From assembly GCA_014465955.1 (NCBI GenBank), contig JACTVT010000041.1:1-21269 (forward strand): a DNA stretch of 21,269 nt. Direction: 5' to 3'. The position numbers and the translations under genes were made by a program. Source of the DNA: Eubacterium sp. Lineage in GTDB: Bacteria > Bacillota > Clostridia > Oscillospirales > Acutalibacteraceae. Below, one piece after another: positions 7,514 through 14,262 of this stretch (position 1 is the first letter of the stretch; each line of letters starts with the position of its first letter). The notes beneath the pieces are model-generated. The model made no database searches. It saw only the letters and a program-made list of their open reading frames with translations, and had not been told where the DNA came from.

Positions 7514-7542
7514 TAAAAGGGTAACAAAAAAGATGCCCTGCG

Positions 7543-7568
7543 AAAAGCCTTGATTTTTCAAGGCTTTT
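7543..7568. terminator. Terminator after tRNA-Asn
   Basis: AAAAGCCTTGA (7543-7553) pairs perfectly with TCAAGGCTTTT (7558-7568), loop TTTT, with further T following. It can act on both strands. Confidence 0.8.
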
Positions 7569-7676
7569 TTGCTTTTTATTAGGATTTTTTCCAAGATAGT
7601 TTTATAAATGCCAAACAGCAAATAATCCATTCCTGTTGGATTTGAACCCTCGCACAATTGAATATCAATAAAATCA

Positions 7677-7713
7677 GGCAGATAGAAATCGAAAAATCCA
7701 TCTGCCATTTTTT
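7677..7713 (+). terminator. Hairpin followed by a T-tract (possible attenuator)
   Basis: GGCAGAT (7677-7683) and ATCTGCC (7700-7706) pair around a 16-base loop, then ATTTTTT. It lies in the gene-free leader of the element, 37 bases before the entry of the next hairpin. Confidence 0.45.
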
Positions 7714-7723
7714 GTATATACAT

Positions 7724-7769
7724 AGCCAATCGTTGATGAATGTAACTCATTCAAGCGGTTGGCTTTTTT
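7724..7769 (+). terminator. Long hairpin terminator ahead of the element's first gene
   Basis: AGCCAATCG...TGAATG (7724-7741) pairs with CATTCAAGCGGTTGGCT (7748-7764) with small bulges, then six T. With the two previous hairpins it makes a triple terminator-like leader in 7514-7811, a stretch with no credible gene. It would insulate the element from the tRNA promoter, or serve as a leader that needs antitermination. Confidence 0.6.
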
Positions 7770-7811
7770 AATTTTATATATTTTTTTAAGACTGAAAGGA
7801 GCTGTAAAATT

Positions 7812-8108
7812 ATGAACAAATTTGAATCAGAAAGAAGATTTGCCGAGCGTATGAAAAGGTGTTATCCGCCGGGTACGAGATTATTGCTCTTAAGTATGGA
7901 CGATCCTTATGCACCAATAGATTGTGGAACAAGAGGCACGGTTGTCCATGTGGACGATGCTGCACAAATCCATATGGAATGGGATAACGGCAGAACTCTT
8001 GCCCTTGTTCCCGGTGAGGATTCATTCAGAAAATTGACCGATGAGGAACTTGCGGAAGAACAAAATAATGAAATGGACGAAGGTAACGCTCCCGTCCTCG
8101 GAATGTGA
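7812..8108 (+). CDS. DUF4314 family protein
   Basis: This is a 98-residue soluble protein. The core (about residues 15-75: GTRLLLLSMDDPYAPIDCGTRGTVVHVDDAAQIHMEWDNG split over two beta segments) matches DUF4314, a small beta-barrel-like domain frequent in conjugative elements and phages of Firmicutes. The function is not established. The C-terminus is a Glu/Asn-rich stretch ending in APVLGM, similar to tails of four other accessory proteins of this element. AAAGGAG (7796-7802) precedes the ATG. Its stop codon overlaps the GAGGTG just before the methyltransferase, so the two are probably translated in coupling. Confidence 0.8.
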   Translation: MNKFESERRFAERMKRCYPPGTRLLLLSMDDPYAPIDCGTRGTVVHVDDAAQIHMEWDNGRTLALVPGEDSFRKLTDEELAEEQNNEMDEGNAPVLGM

Positions 8109-8133
8109 GGTGCAAAATAAAAATATTGGTTTG

Positions 8134-9261
8134 ATGCATATGTCCATTAGAGTATTGGATATGTTCTGCGGAATGAGTGCGTTTCGCAGCGCAGCAGAAA
8201 AAATAGGCGGCTTTGAGTTTGTGGGGTACTGCGATAACGACCCTACAGCCATAGCTGCCTATCGCACTTTATACAACACCGAAGGAGAAATTTATTATGA
8301 TAACGCAAGAACCGTCAACACAGATGAAATCCCTGATTTCGATCTTCTTGTCGGAGGCTTCCCGTGCGTTGCCTTTTCAGCCGCAGGACGAAGATTGGCG
8401 TTCAAGGATGAAAGAGGAACTTTGTTCTTTGAACTTGCCCGAATACTTGAAGCAAAACGTCCTGCATTTTTCGTCTTTGAAAATGTTCCCCCTATCCGAA
8501 CGATTCAAAAGGGGCAGGTTTTTACGGCCATCCTCAGCGAAATATCTCGATTGGGGTATGTGTGCGAATGGCAGTGTGTTGACGGCTCGGCTTACCTTCC
8601 CCAAAGCAGAAAGCGGGTGTTCATTGTCGGATATCTTGATTCCCGATGTGCCGGAGAAATATTACCTCTCGAAAGAAAAAGCGGTACGCCTCTTTCCGAA
8701 CTCACCGACAAAGCTTCTCAGGGAAACAGAGTCTATGATGCAAAAGGTGCAGCCATAACACTGACAGCCTCCTGCGGTGGTTTTGGCGGTAAAACCGGAA
8801 TGTATTTTGTGGATATGAATGAAAATTCAAAAATAACGGATACGGCACGGTGTATCACTGCAAGGCATAATGCGGGTTTGAGCAATCGTAAAGGTGAACA
8901 TTCGGGTGTTTTCGTGGAAGATGACGGCGTATATCCTGTTATCAATCCCGACAGAGAAAAAATCAGGCAGAACGGTCCTAGGGTAAGAGAAAACGGAGCT
9001 CCGGCATTTTGCATTACAGTTGTTGACAGACACGGGGTTATGCATAAAGGCAGAATAAGAAGATTGGTTCCGCAGGAATGTTTCCGCCTGATGGGTTTTA
9101 CCGATGAGCAGTTCTTTAAATTGAAAAATGAACTCGGACTAGCCGATTCCAAGCTATATAAATTGGCTGGCAATAGCATTATGGTGCCTATTTTGGTGGA
9201 TATATTATCCCGAATTAAAAAAGTAAATCAAAAATACAGTATTTTGAAGGAGGAAAAATAA
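8134..9261 (+). CDS. DNA (cytosine-5-)-methyltransferase, orphan
   Basis: About 375 residues, transferring methyl from S-adenosylmethionine to C5 of cytosine in a specific DNA site. All main motifs are present: I (VLDMFCGMSAF, residues 7-17), IV with catalytic Cys78 (GGFPCVAFS; PCV rather than the common PCQ), VI (FENV, 115-118), VIII (QSRKRVF, 157-163), a target recognition region between about 180 and 305, IX (RRLVPQECFRLMGF) and X (KLAGNS). No restriction endonuclease is adjacent, so a role in protecting the element is likely. The start is uncertain: ATG 8134 or ATG 8140 fit the family N-terminus. An open frame extends upstream to 8041 but overlaps the DUF4314 gene. The recognition site cannot be read. 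Confidence 0.9.
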   Translation: MHMSIRVLDMFCGMSAFRSAAEKIGGFEFVGYCDNDPTAIAAYRTLYNTEGEIYYDNARTVNTDEIPDFDLLVGGFPCVAFSAAGRRLAFKDERGTLFFELARILEAKRPAFFVFENVPPIRTIQKGQVFTAILSEISRLGYVCEWQCVDGSAYLPQSRKRVFIVGYLDSRCAGEILPLERKSGTPLSELTDKASQGNRVYDAKGAAITLTASCGGFGGKTGMYFVDMNENSKITDTARCITARHNAGLSNRKGEHSGVFVEDDGVYPVINPDREKIRQNGPRVRENGAPAFCITVVDRHGVMHKGRIRRLVPQECFRLMGFTDEQFFKLKNELGLADSKLYKLAGNSIMVPILVDILSRIKKVNQKYSILKEEK

Positions 9262-10329
9262 ATGCCGAATCATGTTGAAAATATCATTACCTTAAAAGGC
9301 GATGAAAAGAAAATCCGTGAAATGCTTGAAGCAATAAAAAACGACGATTACGGCTTGGGCACGGTGGATTTTAATAAGATTATCCCTATGCCTGAAAGCT
9401 TGAACATTGAAGCAGGCAGCAGAACGGACAGAGGACTTAAAGCATACAGCGATTTTATTGATGTTTATGTTTTCGGCAGGAATACCGAAGACGCATTAAA
9501 TGCAATTCAAAATATACCGAGAGAAAGCGAAGATGTATTTTTAAAGCAAAGAACCGATGTTAAAATCAATGAATGGGAACTTGGAAAAATCGCTTGGAAT
9601 AATATTCAAAATTACGGTGCTCCCACTTGGTACGAATGGAGTATCAATAATTGGGGTACAAAATGGAATGCCTATGGTTATGATGAAAATGCAGATTACA
9701 GTGGAAATGAAAATCTGTGGTTTCAGACTGCATGGTCAGCACCGCACTCCATATTTCAAAAACTGTCCGAAATGTATCCCGATATTACCTTTGAACATGA
9801 GTGGGCGGATGAAGATATAGGAGCAAACTGCGGACGGAAAATTTACAGAAACGGCGAATGCACCGAGGAATATTATCCCGAAAGCGAAAAAGACTGTATT
9901 GAATTTGCCTGCCGTATTTGGGACTACGATCCTGCCGAGCTTGATTTAATGCTGAATAAAGCGGAAAACGGATATATCAATATTGAAAATGATGAATTTG
10001 ACCTGATTTCGCTTTTCGGTAAGCCTGCTCTGTTTACAAACGAAAGACTGACCGATGCGGACATTCCCAAAGGACTGTATTGCTATCATTTGCGCCATAG
10101 CGATGATGGCTGCAGTTTTGCAACTGTCGAGCCGAAAGTCAAAGTCAATCACGGCGGCAGCGTTATCACCGATGAACCGATTGATTTCGGCGAACAGGGA
10201 TATATTTCCTTTACCGAAAATACAGAACCGAATTTTATGAGCGAAAATATGACTTTTGGTGAATATATGCGCGGAGAGTTTGACCAGAGCGAAAATGAAT
10301 CTCAGCAAATCGGAGGTATGCATTTATGA
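9262..10329 (+). CDS. Api92-like (DUF1281-type) protein with LPD28-like C-terminal domain
   Basis: 355 residues. The N-terminal part, about 1-210, begins MPNHVENIITLKGDEKKI and includes NNWGTKWNAY, FQTAWSAPHSIF and FEHEWADEDIG, the hallmarks of the Api92-like ferredoxin-fold family found on ICEs and phages. The second part, about 255-340, contains TVEPKVKVNHGGSV and EPIDFGEQGYI, typical of the polyvalent-protein-associated domain LPD28. Such proteins are thought to protect or assist incoming mobile DNA; the exact activity is unknown. GGAGG at 9249-9253 sits at the end of the methyltransferase gene and ATG follows its TAA directly. The C-terminus ends QQIGGMHL. The last codons also carry the ribosome site (GGAGGT) of the next gene, which overlaps by 4 bases. 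Confidence 0.78.
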   Translation: MPNHVENIITLKGDEKKIREMLEAIKNDDYGLGTVDFNKIIPMPESLNIEAGSRTDRGLKAYSDFIDVYVFGRNTEDALNAIQNIPRESEDVFLKQRTDVKINEWELGKIAWNNIQNYGAPTWYEWSINNWGTKWNAYGYDENADYSGNENLWFQTAWSAPHSIFQKLSEMYPDITFEHEWADEDIGANCGRKIYRNGECTEEYYPESEKDCIEFACRIWDYDPAELDLMLNKAENGYINIENDEFDLISLFGKPALFTNERLTDADIPKGLYCYHLRHSDDGCSFATVEPKVKVNHGGSVITDEPIDFGEQGYISFTENTEPNFMSENMTFGEYMRGEFDQSENESQQIGGMHL

Positions 10330-10919
10330 GTGTTAAACAAATTACCACAGATGATCTTCGCAAGATGAAAGGCAAGGAAGGTCTTATCCTGCAAGGCTGC
10401 GGCGGCAGTCTTGATGAATGGGTAGACGGCATTAATGATATGCTTACGGAATCTGCAATATTGCTTGACGGTACAAAATTCAAGGCTGAAAATTGCTGTG
10501 TCTTTGAAAACGAAGGTCTCACTAACCTTATGTTCCCGTTTTCCGAGGATGTTAAACTTGATATGGGTAAGCTCGCTATGTGGCGGTTACGGACACACGA
10601 AAATTTCGGCGGCAAATGGCTGTCCGATTATGTGGATAACAGGCTCGGCGGGTTTATTTCCGAAGAAGCGGTAGAAAAGAAAAAGCCTGACTGCAAGCTG
10701 ATCGGTGAAGACGGCAATGTGTTTAATTTGCTTGGAATTGCATCCCGAACATTACGCAGTAGCGGACTTGCAGATCAGGCAAAAGATATGTGTGATAGAG
10801 TATATTCATCCGGCAGTTACGGTGAGGCGCTTTGCATTATAGGCGATTATGTAAATATCACGGGCGATGATGATTTGGATGAATGCGAAGACGAATCTAT
10901 GGAATTTGGAGGGATGTAA
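10326..10919 (+). CDS. Polyvalent-type accessory protein, function unknown
   Basis: 197 residues, soluble. Two conserved-looking modules can be seen. Residues about 8-112 (MKGKEGLILQGCGGSLDEWVDGIN, then LAMWRLRTHENFGGKWLSDY) resemble a small domain common in ICE polyvalent proteins. Residues about 123-178 (LIGEDGNVFNLLGIASRTLR and ADQAKDMCDRVYSSGSY) form a second domain that I recall from similar accessory proteins. I cannot name either family with certainty. The ATG overlaps the preceding gene (ATGA-type, 4 bases) after GGAGGT. The C-terminus is very acidic (GDDDLDECEDESME) and ends FGGM; GGAGGG in those codons is the ribosome site for the next gene. Confidence 0.65.
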   Translation: MSVKQITTDDLRKMKGKEGLILQGCGGSLDEWVDGINDMLTESAILLDGTKFKAENCCVFENEGLTNLMFPFSEDVKLDMGKLAMWRLRTHENFGGKWLSDYVDNRLGGFISEEAVEKKKPDCKLIGEDGNVFNLLGIASRTLRSSGLADQAKDMCDRVYSSGSYGEALCIIGDYVNITGDDDLDECEDESMEFGGM

Positions 10920-11060
10920 ATGGAAGTTGCAATGCTAATTATCGGTTTGTTGATTGGCGGATGTATCTCGACTGCACTTCTTTGCTGTGTACAGATAAAC
11001 CGGATCAATTCCTACGAGCAAACCATTCAAAATCTTTTGGAAAAACTGAATAAGGATTAA
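10920..11060 (+). CDS. DUF3789-like micro-protein (46 residues)
   Basis: This short gene translates as MEVAMLIIGLLIGGCISTAL and continues to a charged end (LLEKLNKD). One transmembrane helix covers about residues 3-25, followed by a short cytoplasmic amphipathic tail. Length and layout fit DUF3789, a family of tiny membrane proteins in conjugative elements. The ATG directly follows the stop codon of the upstream gene, using GGAGGG at 10911-10916. A terminator follows 12 bases after its stop. Function unknown. Confidence 0.75.
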   Translation: MEVAMLIIGLLIGGCISTALLCCVQINRINSYEQTIQNLLEKLNKD

Positions 11061-11071
11061 GGAATATATCG

Positions 11072-11116
11072 GCGGTATCAATTGTTGTCTGAGACAGAAT
11101 TGGTACCGCTTTTTTG
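11072..11116 (+). terminator. Rho-independent terminator closing the accessory operon
   Basis: GCGGTATCAATT (11072-11083) pairs with AATTGGTACCGC (11098-11109) with one mismatch or wobble, followed by six to seven T. It separates the accessory operon from the adenine methyltransferase. Confidence 0.8.
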
Positions 11117-11161
11117 TTTTAACAGCAATTGATACCTCGTACCGAAAGTGAGGTGATCAAT

Positions 11162-11941
11162 ATGAAAACTCCTGTATCAAGGGTTGGCAATAAAACTGCT
11201 ATTCTGCATATTTTGTATGCACTGTTTCCGCTAAACTACAGTCGCTTTATTGATGTGTTCGGCGGTTCGGGCAGCGTACTGCTCGGTAATCCCGAAATCT
11301 GTCCTTTTGAAGTATATAATGATTTCGACCGCAATCTTGCTAATTTGTTTCGCTGTATGAAAGAGAGAACAATGGCTGTAATCCGTGAACTCGGATTTTG
11401 CCATCTGAATTCCCGTGAAGATTTTATAGCTATACGCCGTTTTTTTGAAAATGAGCAGTTTGACGATAAGTATCTGTCAGATGAATTACGGCTGACGCAA
11501 ATTTTGTTTCCACCACCTGAGGCGAAGGAACTTACGGAAATGCGTAAAAGGATTACGGCGGATTATGACGTCCGCAGAGCCGCAATGTTCTTAAAGCTCC
11601 TGCGTTTCAGTTATTCAAGCAGCGGAAAATCCTACGCTTCACAGCCTTTTGACATCCGAAAACTGTTCGGCTTGATTTCACAGCTGCAAGAGCGTATGGC
11701 AAATGTAGTAGTGGAGAATCAGGATTTTGAAACGCTGATTAAGCATTACGACCGACCCGATGCGTTCTTCTATCTTGATCCGCCGTACTTCTCCACAGAG
11801 GATATGTACGAGGTAGGCTTTGGATGGGATGACCATGTAAGACTTCGGGATACGCTGAAAAACATCAAAGGCAAATTTTTGCTGTCCTACAACGATTGCG
11901 ATGAAATCCGTGAACTGTACAACGGATTTTCAATACCGTGA
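11162..11941 (+). CDS. D12-class adenine-specific DNA methyltransferase, C-terminally truncated
   Basis: 259 residues. It shows the SAM-binding motif (FGGSGSVLL, residues 33-41, after VGNKTAIL) and the catalytic DPPY (YLDPPYF, 205-210), as in Dam/D12 enzymes that make N6-methyladenine. Family members normally continue about 25-35 residues past the LLSYND...ELY block to a conserved closing strand of the type EvIItNY. Here the frame stops four residues after ELYNG, with the last codon overlapping a foreign reading frame. It is therefore probably a deletion product; activity is doubtful but not excluded. The start at ATG 11162 is chosen because of GAGGTGAT (11151-11158); an upstream in-frame extension to 11129 lacks a site. 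No restriction partner is present. Confidence 0.85.
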   Translation: MKTPVSRVGNKTAILHILYALFPLNYSRFIDVFGGSGSVLLGNPEICPFEVYNDFDRNLANLFRCMKERTMAVIRELGFCHLNSREDFIAIRRFFENEQFDDKYLSDELRLTQILFPPPEAKELTEMRKRITADYDVRRAAMFLKLLRFSYSSSGKSYASQPFDIRKLFGLISQLQERMANVVVENQDFETLIKHYDRPDAFFYLDPPYFSTEDMYEVGFGWDDHVRLRDTLKNIKGKFLLSYNDCDEIRELYNGFSIP

Positions 11942-12456
11942 TTGAGAAAACGGCTCCCGACACATTCGTTAATGTAAACGAACAGTATGATGTTGAACTG
12001 ACTTATGTAGGTCAGGATATATCAGTAACGAATACGGCTTTATCGGTGTATAACGAAAGACAAAAAGTAACTGTTTCACTCTTAAAGGAATTATCTCAGG
12101 ATGAGAGATTCAAACTCGGAATGAATAATGAAATCTTATCTGTTCAGTTTGGTATTTATGCAAATGAAGATATAACTGCCGCTGATGGAACAGCTATTCC
12201 AAAAGATGCGTTAATCACTTATGGTAACTGTGATGAAAACGGCAAGCTCACATTTAACTGTGATTTACCAATCGGATTTAAGTGGTATGCAAAGGAAATC
12301 GCAACAGATAACCACTATATTCTCTCGGATAAAAAGTACGAATTTACAACCGTATATCAGGGACAGGATATTGAAACCATCAAAAGCTTTAATATTCGTA
12401 CACGCAAGATTAAGAACAGTGAAATCAGAAAAAAGATCGGAGGAAATATTATATGA
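11938..12456 (+). pseudogene. Fragment of a SpaA/Cna-B-type surface adhesin
   Basis: An open frame of 172 codons. Its central part (VQFGIYANEDITAADGTAIP, then LPIGFKWYAKEIATDNHYIL and YEFTTVYQGQD) is a typical SpaA/Cna-B prealbumin-like repeat with the FGIYA and YAKEIAT strands that form isopeptide-bonded pilin domains. There is no signal peptide, only part of a preceding domain, and no LPxTG-like sorting signal or membrane anchor at the end. The only start is a GTG (11938) inside the last codons of the methyltransferase. It is best explained as the interior of a long adhesin left after deletions on both sides. The final 20 codons (after KSFN) do not look like the family and carry the GGAGG of the next gene, whose ATG overlaps the TGA. 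Confidence 0.75.
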
Positions 12457-12788
12457 AAAAGAAGAAAGTATTCAGTATTCTGCTTTGTGTACTGGTGTTC
12501 GCAGTAATAACTGCCTGCTTTTCGGTAACGGCGTTTGCCGCAGGCGATGTGGCAAGTGCAATTGAGAGCACATGGAAAGCTGCACAGTCGCAGATTAAAA
12601 CAGTCGTAAACAATGTTGTCTTTCCTGTAGTGGATATGATTTTGGCAATCTTGTTTTTCGTTAAGGTCGGCACCTCGTATTTTGAGTACCGCAAGCACGG
12701 ACAGTTTGAATTTGCCGCACCGGCAATCCTTTTTGCCTGCCTTATCTTTACCCTTACGGCACCGTTGTATATATGGACAATTTTATAA
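12453..12788 (+). CDS. DUF3852-like membrane protein of the conjugation apparatus
   Basis: 111 residues. A signal peptide covers about 1-29 (KKKK, hydrophobic core, cleavage near AFA-AG). The mature protein is small, with two hydrophobic helices: about 49-67 (VVFPVVDMILAILFFVKVG) and about 88-110. The signal peptide plus two-helix layout resembles VirB2-type pilins or pore proteins, and the segment WKAAQSQIKTVVNNVVFP matches DUF3852 proteins of gut Clostridia ICEs. GGAGG (12439-12443) lies 9 bases before the ATG. It precedes the VirB6-like gene. The family call is from memory of the pattern; the pilin role is inference. Confidence 0.72.
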   Translation: MKKKKVFSILLCVLVFAVITACFSVTAFAAGDVASAIESTWKAAQSQIKTVVNNVVFPVVDMILAILFFVKVGTSYFEYRKHGQFEFAAPAILFACLIFTLTAPLYIWTIL

Positions 12789-12819
12789 AATCATACGGTG
12801 GGATTGGAGGTGATGACCT

Positions 12820-13755
12820 ATCTTTGACTGGTTAGGGGACATAATTTCCGGTTTAGGAGATGCAATTGGCAGTGTATTTGACACGCTCGGACAGCAGATA
12901 TCCAATGTTATTTGGAATACAATGCTGCAGTGGTTTTATGAAACCATTTACGGTGCGGTTGCGGACTTTTTCACGCTGATGGGCAATATGGGTGCGGATA
13001 TCTTTGACCTTGATTGGGTGAAGGCAACGATAAAGTTATTTACGCTGTTTGGTTGGGCACTTTTTATTGCCGGAGTTGTAGTTGCCGTATTTGATGTGGC
13101 AATTGAATATCAGTGCGGCAGAGCAAATGTTAAAACCACTGCAATCAATATTTTAAAAGGCTTTTTTGCCTGCTCGCTTATAGGAATTGTGCCTGTGGAG
13201 CTGTATAAATTCTGCATCAGTCTGCAAAATACTTTTTCGCATGATTTATCCCGAATTTTTGCAGGAACGCAGTCGCTGGATCTTGCAGGACAAAGCACAA
13301 GTGTGTTGCAAGGCAGTTTCGCTGTTTCCACACAGATAAACTTTAATCTGTTTAATCTTCTTGCATTGATTGCTTTTGCTTATTGCGTAATTAAGATCAT
13401 CTTTGCGAATATCAAGCGAGGCGGAATTTTGCTTATTCAGATGGCTGTCGGCAGTTTATATATGTTCTCCGTTCCGAGAGGATATACGGACGGCTTTGTG
13501 CAGTGGATGAAACAGGTTGCGGCAATCTGCTTAACGGCATTTATGCAGACTACTTTGCTGTTTCTCGGATTGCTTACCTTTCCCGGCAATATGCTCCTCG
13601 GACTCGGAATCATGCTTGCAGCGAATGAAGTCCCCCGAATCGCACAGCAGTTTGGTCTGGATTCAAGCGTTAAGGTTAATATGATGAGCGTTGTTCACGC
13701 GACTACAACAGCAGTAAATCTTACTCGTTCGGTTGCAAGGGCAACAGGTAAGTAA
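12820..13755 (+). CDS. VirB6/TrbL-like conjugal transfer channel protein
   Basis: An inner-membrane component of the mating pore. The frame from ATG 12922 gives 277 residues with several hydrophobic segments (WALFIAGVVVAVFDVAIEY, LFNLLALIAFAYCVIKIIF, FLGLLTFPGNMLLGLGIML). In-frame coding clearly extends upstream to ATC 12820, adding IFDWLGDIISGLGDAIGSVF and more, an amphipathic N-terminus normal for this family. No ATG, GTG or TTG exists in that extension. GGAGGTGATG (12806-12815) sits exactly where a ribosome site for codon 12820 would be, so either ATC initiates or the start was altered by a base change. Internal initiation at 12922 would have no ribosome site. It ends 88 bases before the HipB-like gene. 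Confidence 0.82.
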   Translation: MFDWLGDIISGLGDAIGSVFDTLGQQISNVIWNTMLQWFYETIYGAVADFFTLMGNMGADIFDLDWVKATIKLFTLFGWALFIAGVVVAVFDVAIEYQCGRANVKTTAINILKGFFACSLIGIVPVELYKFCISLQNTFSHDLSRIFAGTQSLDLAGQSTSVLQGSFAVSTQINFNLFNLLALIAFAYCVIKIIFANIKRGGILLIQMAVGSLYMFSVPRGYTDGFVQWMKQVAAICLTAFMQTTLLFLGLLTFPGNMLLGLGIMLAANEVPRIAQQFGLDSSVKVNMMSVVHATTTAVNLTRSVARATGK

Positions 13756-13793
13756 CAAAAAAGCAAACTTTCTGTAAAATATGAATTTTCCCC

Positions 13794-13823
13794 TTGATAT
13801 TATTTCGGTATGCCGATATAATA
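13794..13823 (+). promoter_or_regulatory. Promoter with overlapping 11-bp palindromic operator (hipB-like gene)
   Basis: TTGATA (13794-13799), 17 bases, then a perfect TATAAT (13817-13822). An inverted repeat covers the same DNA: TATTATTTCGG (13798-13808), spacer TATG, CCGATATAATA (13813-13823), 10 of 11 positions matching. A dimeric helix-turn-helix protein bound here would block the -10, fitting autorepression by the protein encoded 21 bases downstream. Autorepression is typical of HipB antitoxins and is inferred here. Confidence 0.75.
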
Positions 13824-13843
13824 AGAGAGAGGTGTGAATTAGT

Positions 13844-14248
13844 ATGATTATAGACAGCTTGCTGAAAAAGAAAAATATGACAAAATACCGATTGGCTGTA
13901 GAAGCTGGCATTCCTCACGCTACACTCAATGATATTTGCAGCGGAAAGACAAAACTTGAAAAATGCTCTGCCGAGACGGTATATAAATTAGCAGGTGTTC
14001 TCGGTGTACCGATGGAAATACTGACTGAAAGCGGTATCAGGGAAACTGAGCGTGAACGGTCATATGAATACGGTTTGCCGGAGTATCTTCAACACGATTT
14101 GGACGCATACAAAGACGGATTAAAGAATAAATCTTCCATTCTTGACTGCCTGTGGGGCGAACTGTATGGGAGCATCAATATGGCACAAATTACAGACGGC
14201 GTTATTACACCCGAACATGCGGATTATCTGCGCCAAAAATATTTATGA
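13844..14248 (+). CDS. HipB-like XRE transcriptional regulator (antitoxin candidate)
   Basis: 134 residues. Residues about 3-61 are an XRE helix-turn-helix (MTKYRLAVEAGIPHATLNDI, then ETVYKLAGVLGVPMEIL). The C-terminal extension, about 70-134, ends in GSINMAQITDGVITPEHADY plus LRQKYL, a helix-rich tail that such regulators often carry when paired with HipA-like kinases. It probably represses its own promoter and neutralises the kinase encoded 14 bases downstream. GAGAGGTG upstream supports the ATG. The cassette has its own promoter and terminator and is inserted between the virB6-like and virB3-like genes. Confidence 0.8.
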   Translation: MIIDSLLKKKNMTKYRLAVEAGIPHATLNDICSGKTKLEKCSAETVYKLAGVLGVPMEILTESGIRETERERSYEYGLPEYLQHDLDAYKDGLKNKSSILDCLWGELYGSINMAQITDGVITPEHADYLRQKYL

Positions 14249-14262
14249 AAAGGAGTCCGTAT

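Noticed and set aside
7600..7690. Second, degenerate tRNA on the minus strand
   Set aside because: Only a T-arm-like block is present; the T stem does not pair well and no acceptor or anticodon arm can be drawn.
7472..7750. Minus-strand open frame of 92 codons overlapping the tRNA
   Set aside because: Its C-terminus (QLDSNQRP) is simply the tRNA read backwards, a well-known artefact, and the rest covers terminator hairpins.
8041..8133. Longer N-terminus for the cytosine methyltransferase from ATG 8041
   Set aside because: It would overlap the DUF4314 gene by 68 bases, adds residues not belonging to the family, and lacks a ribosome site.
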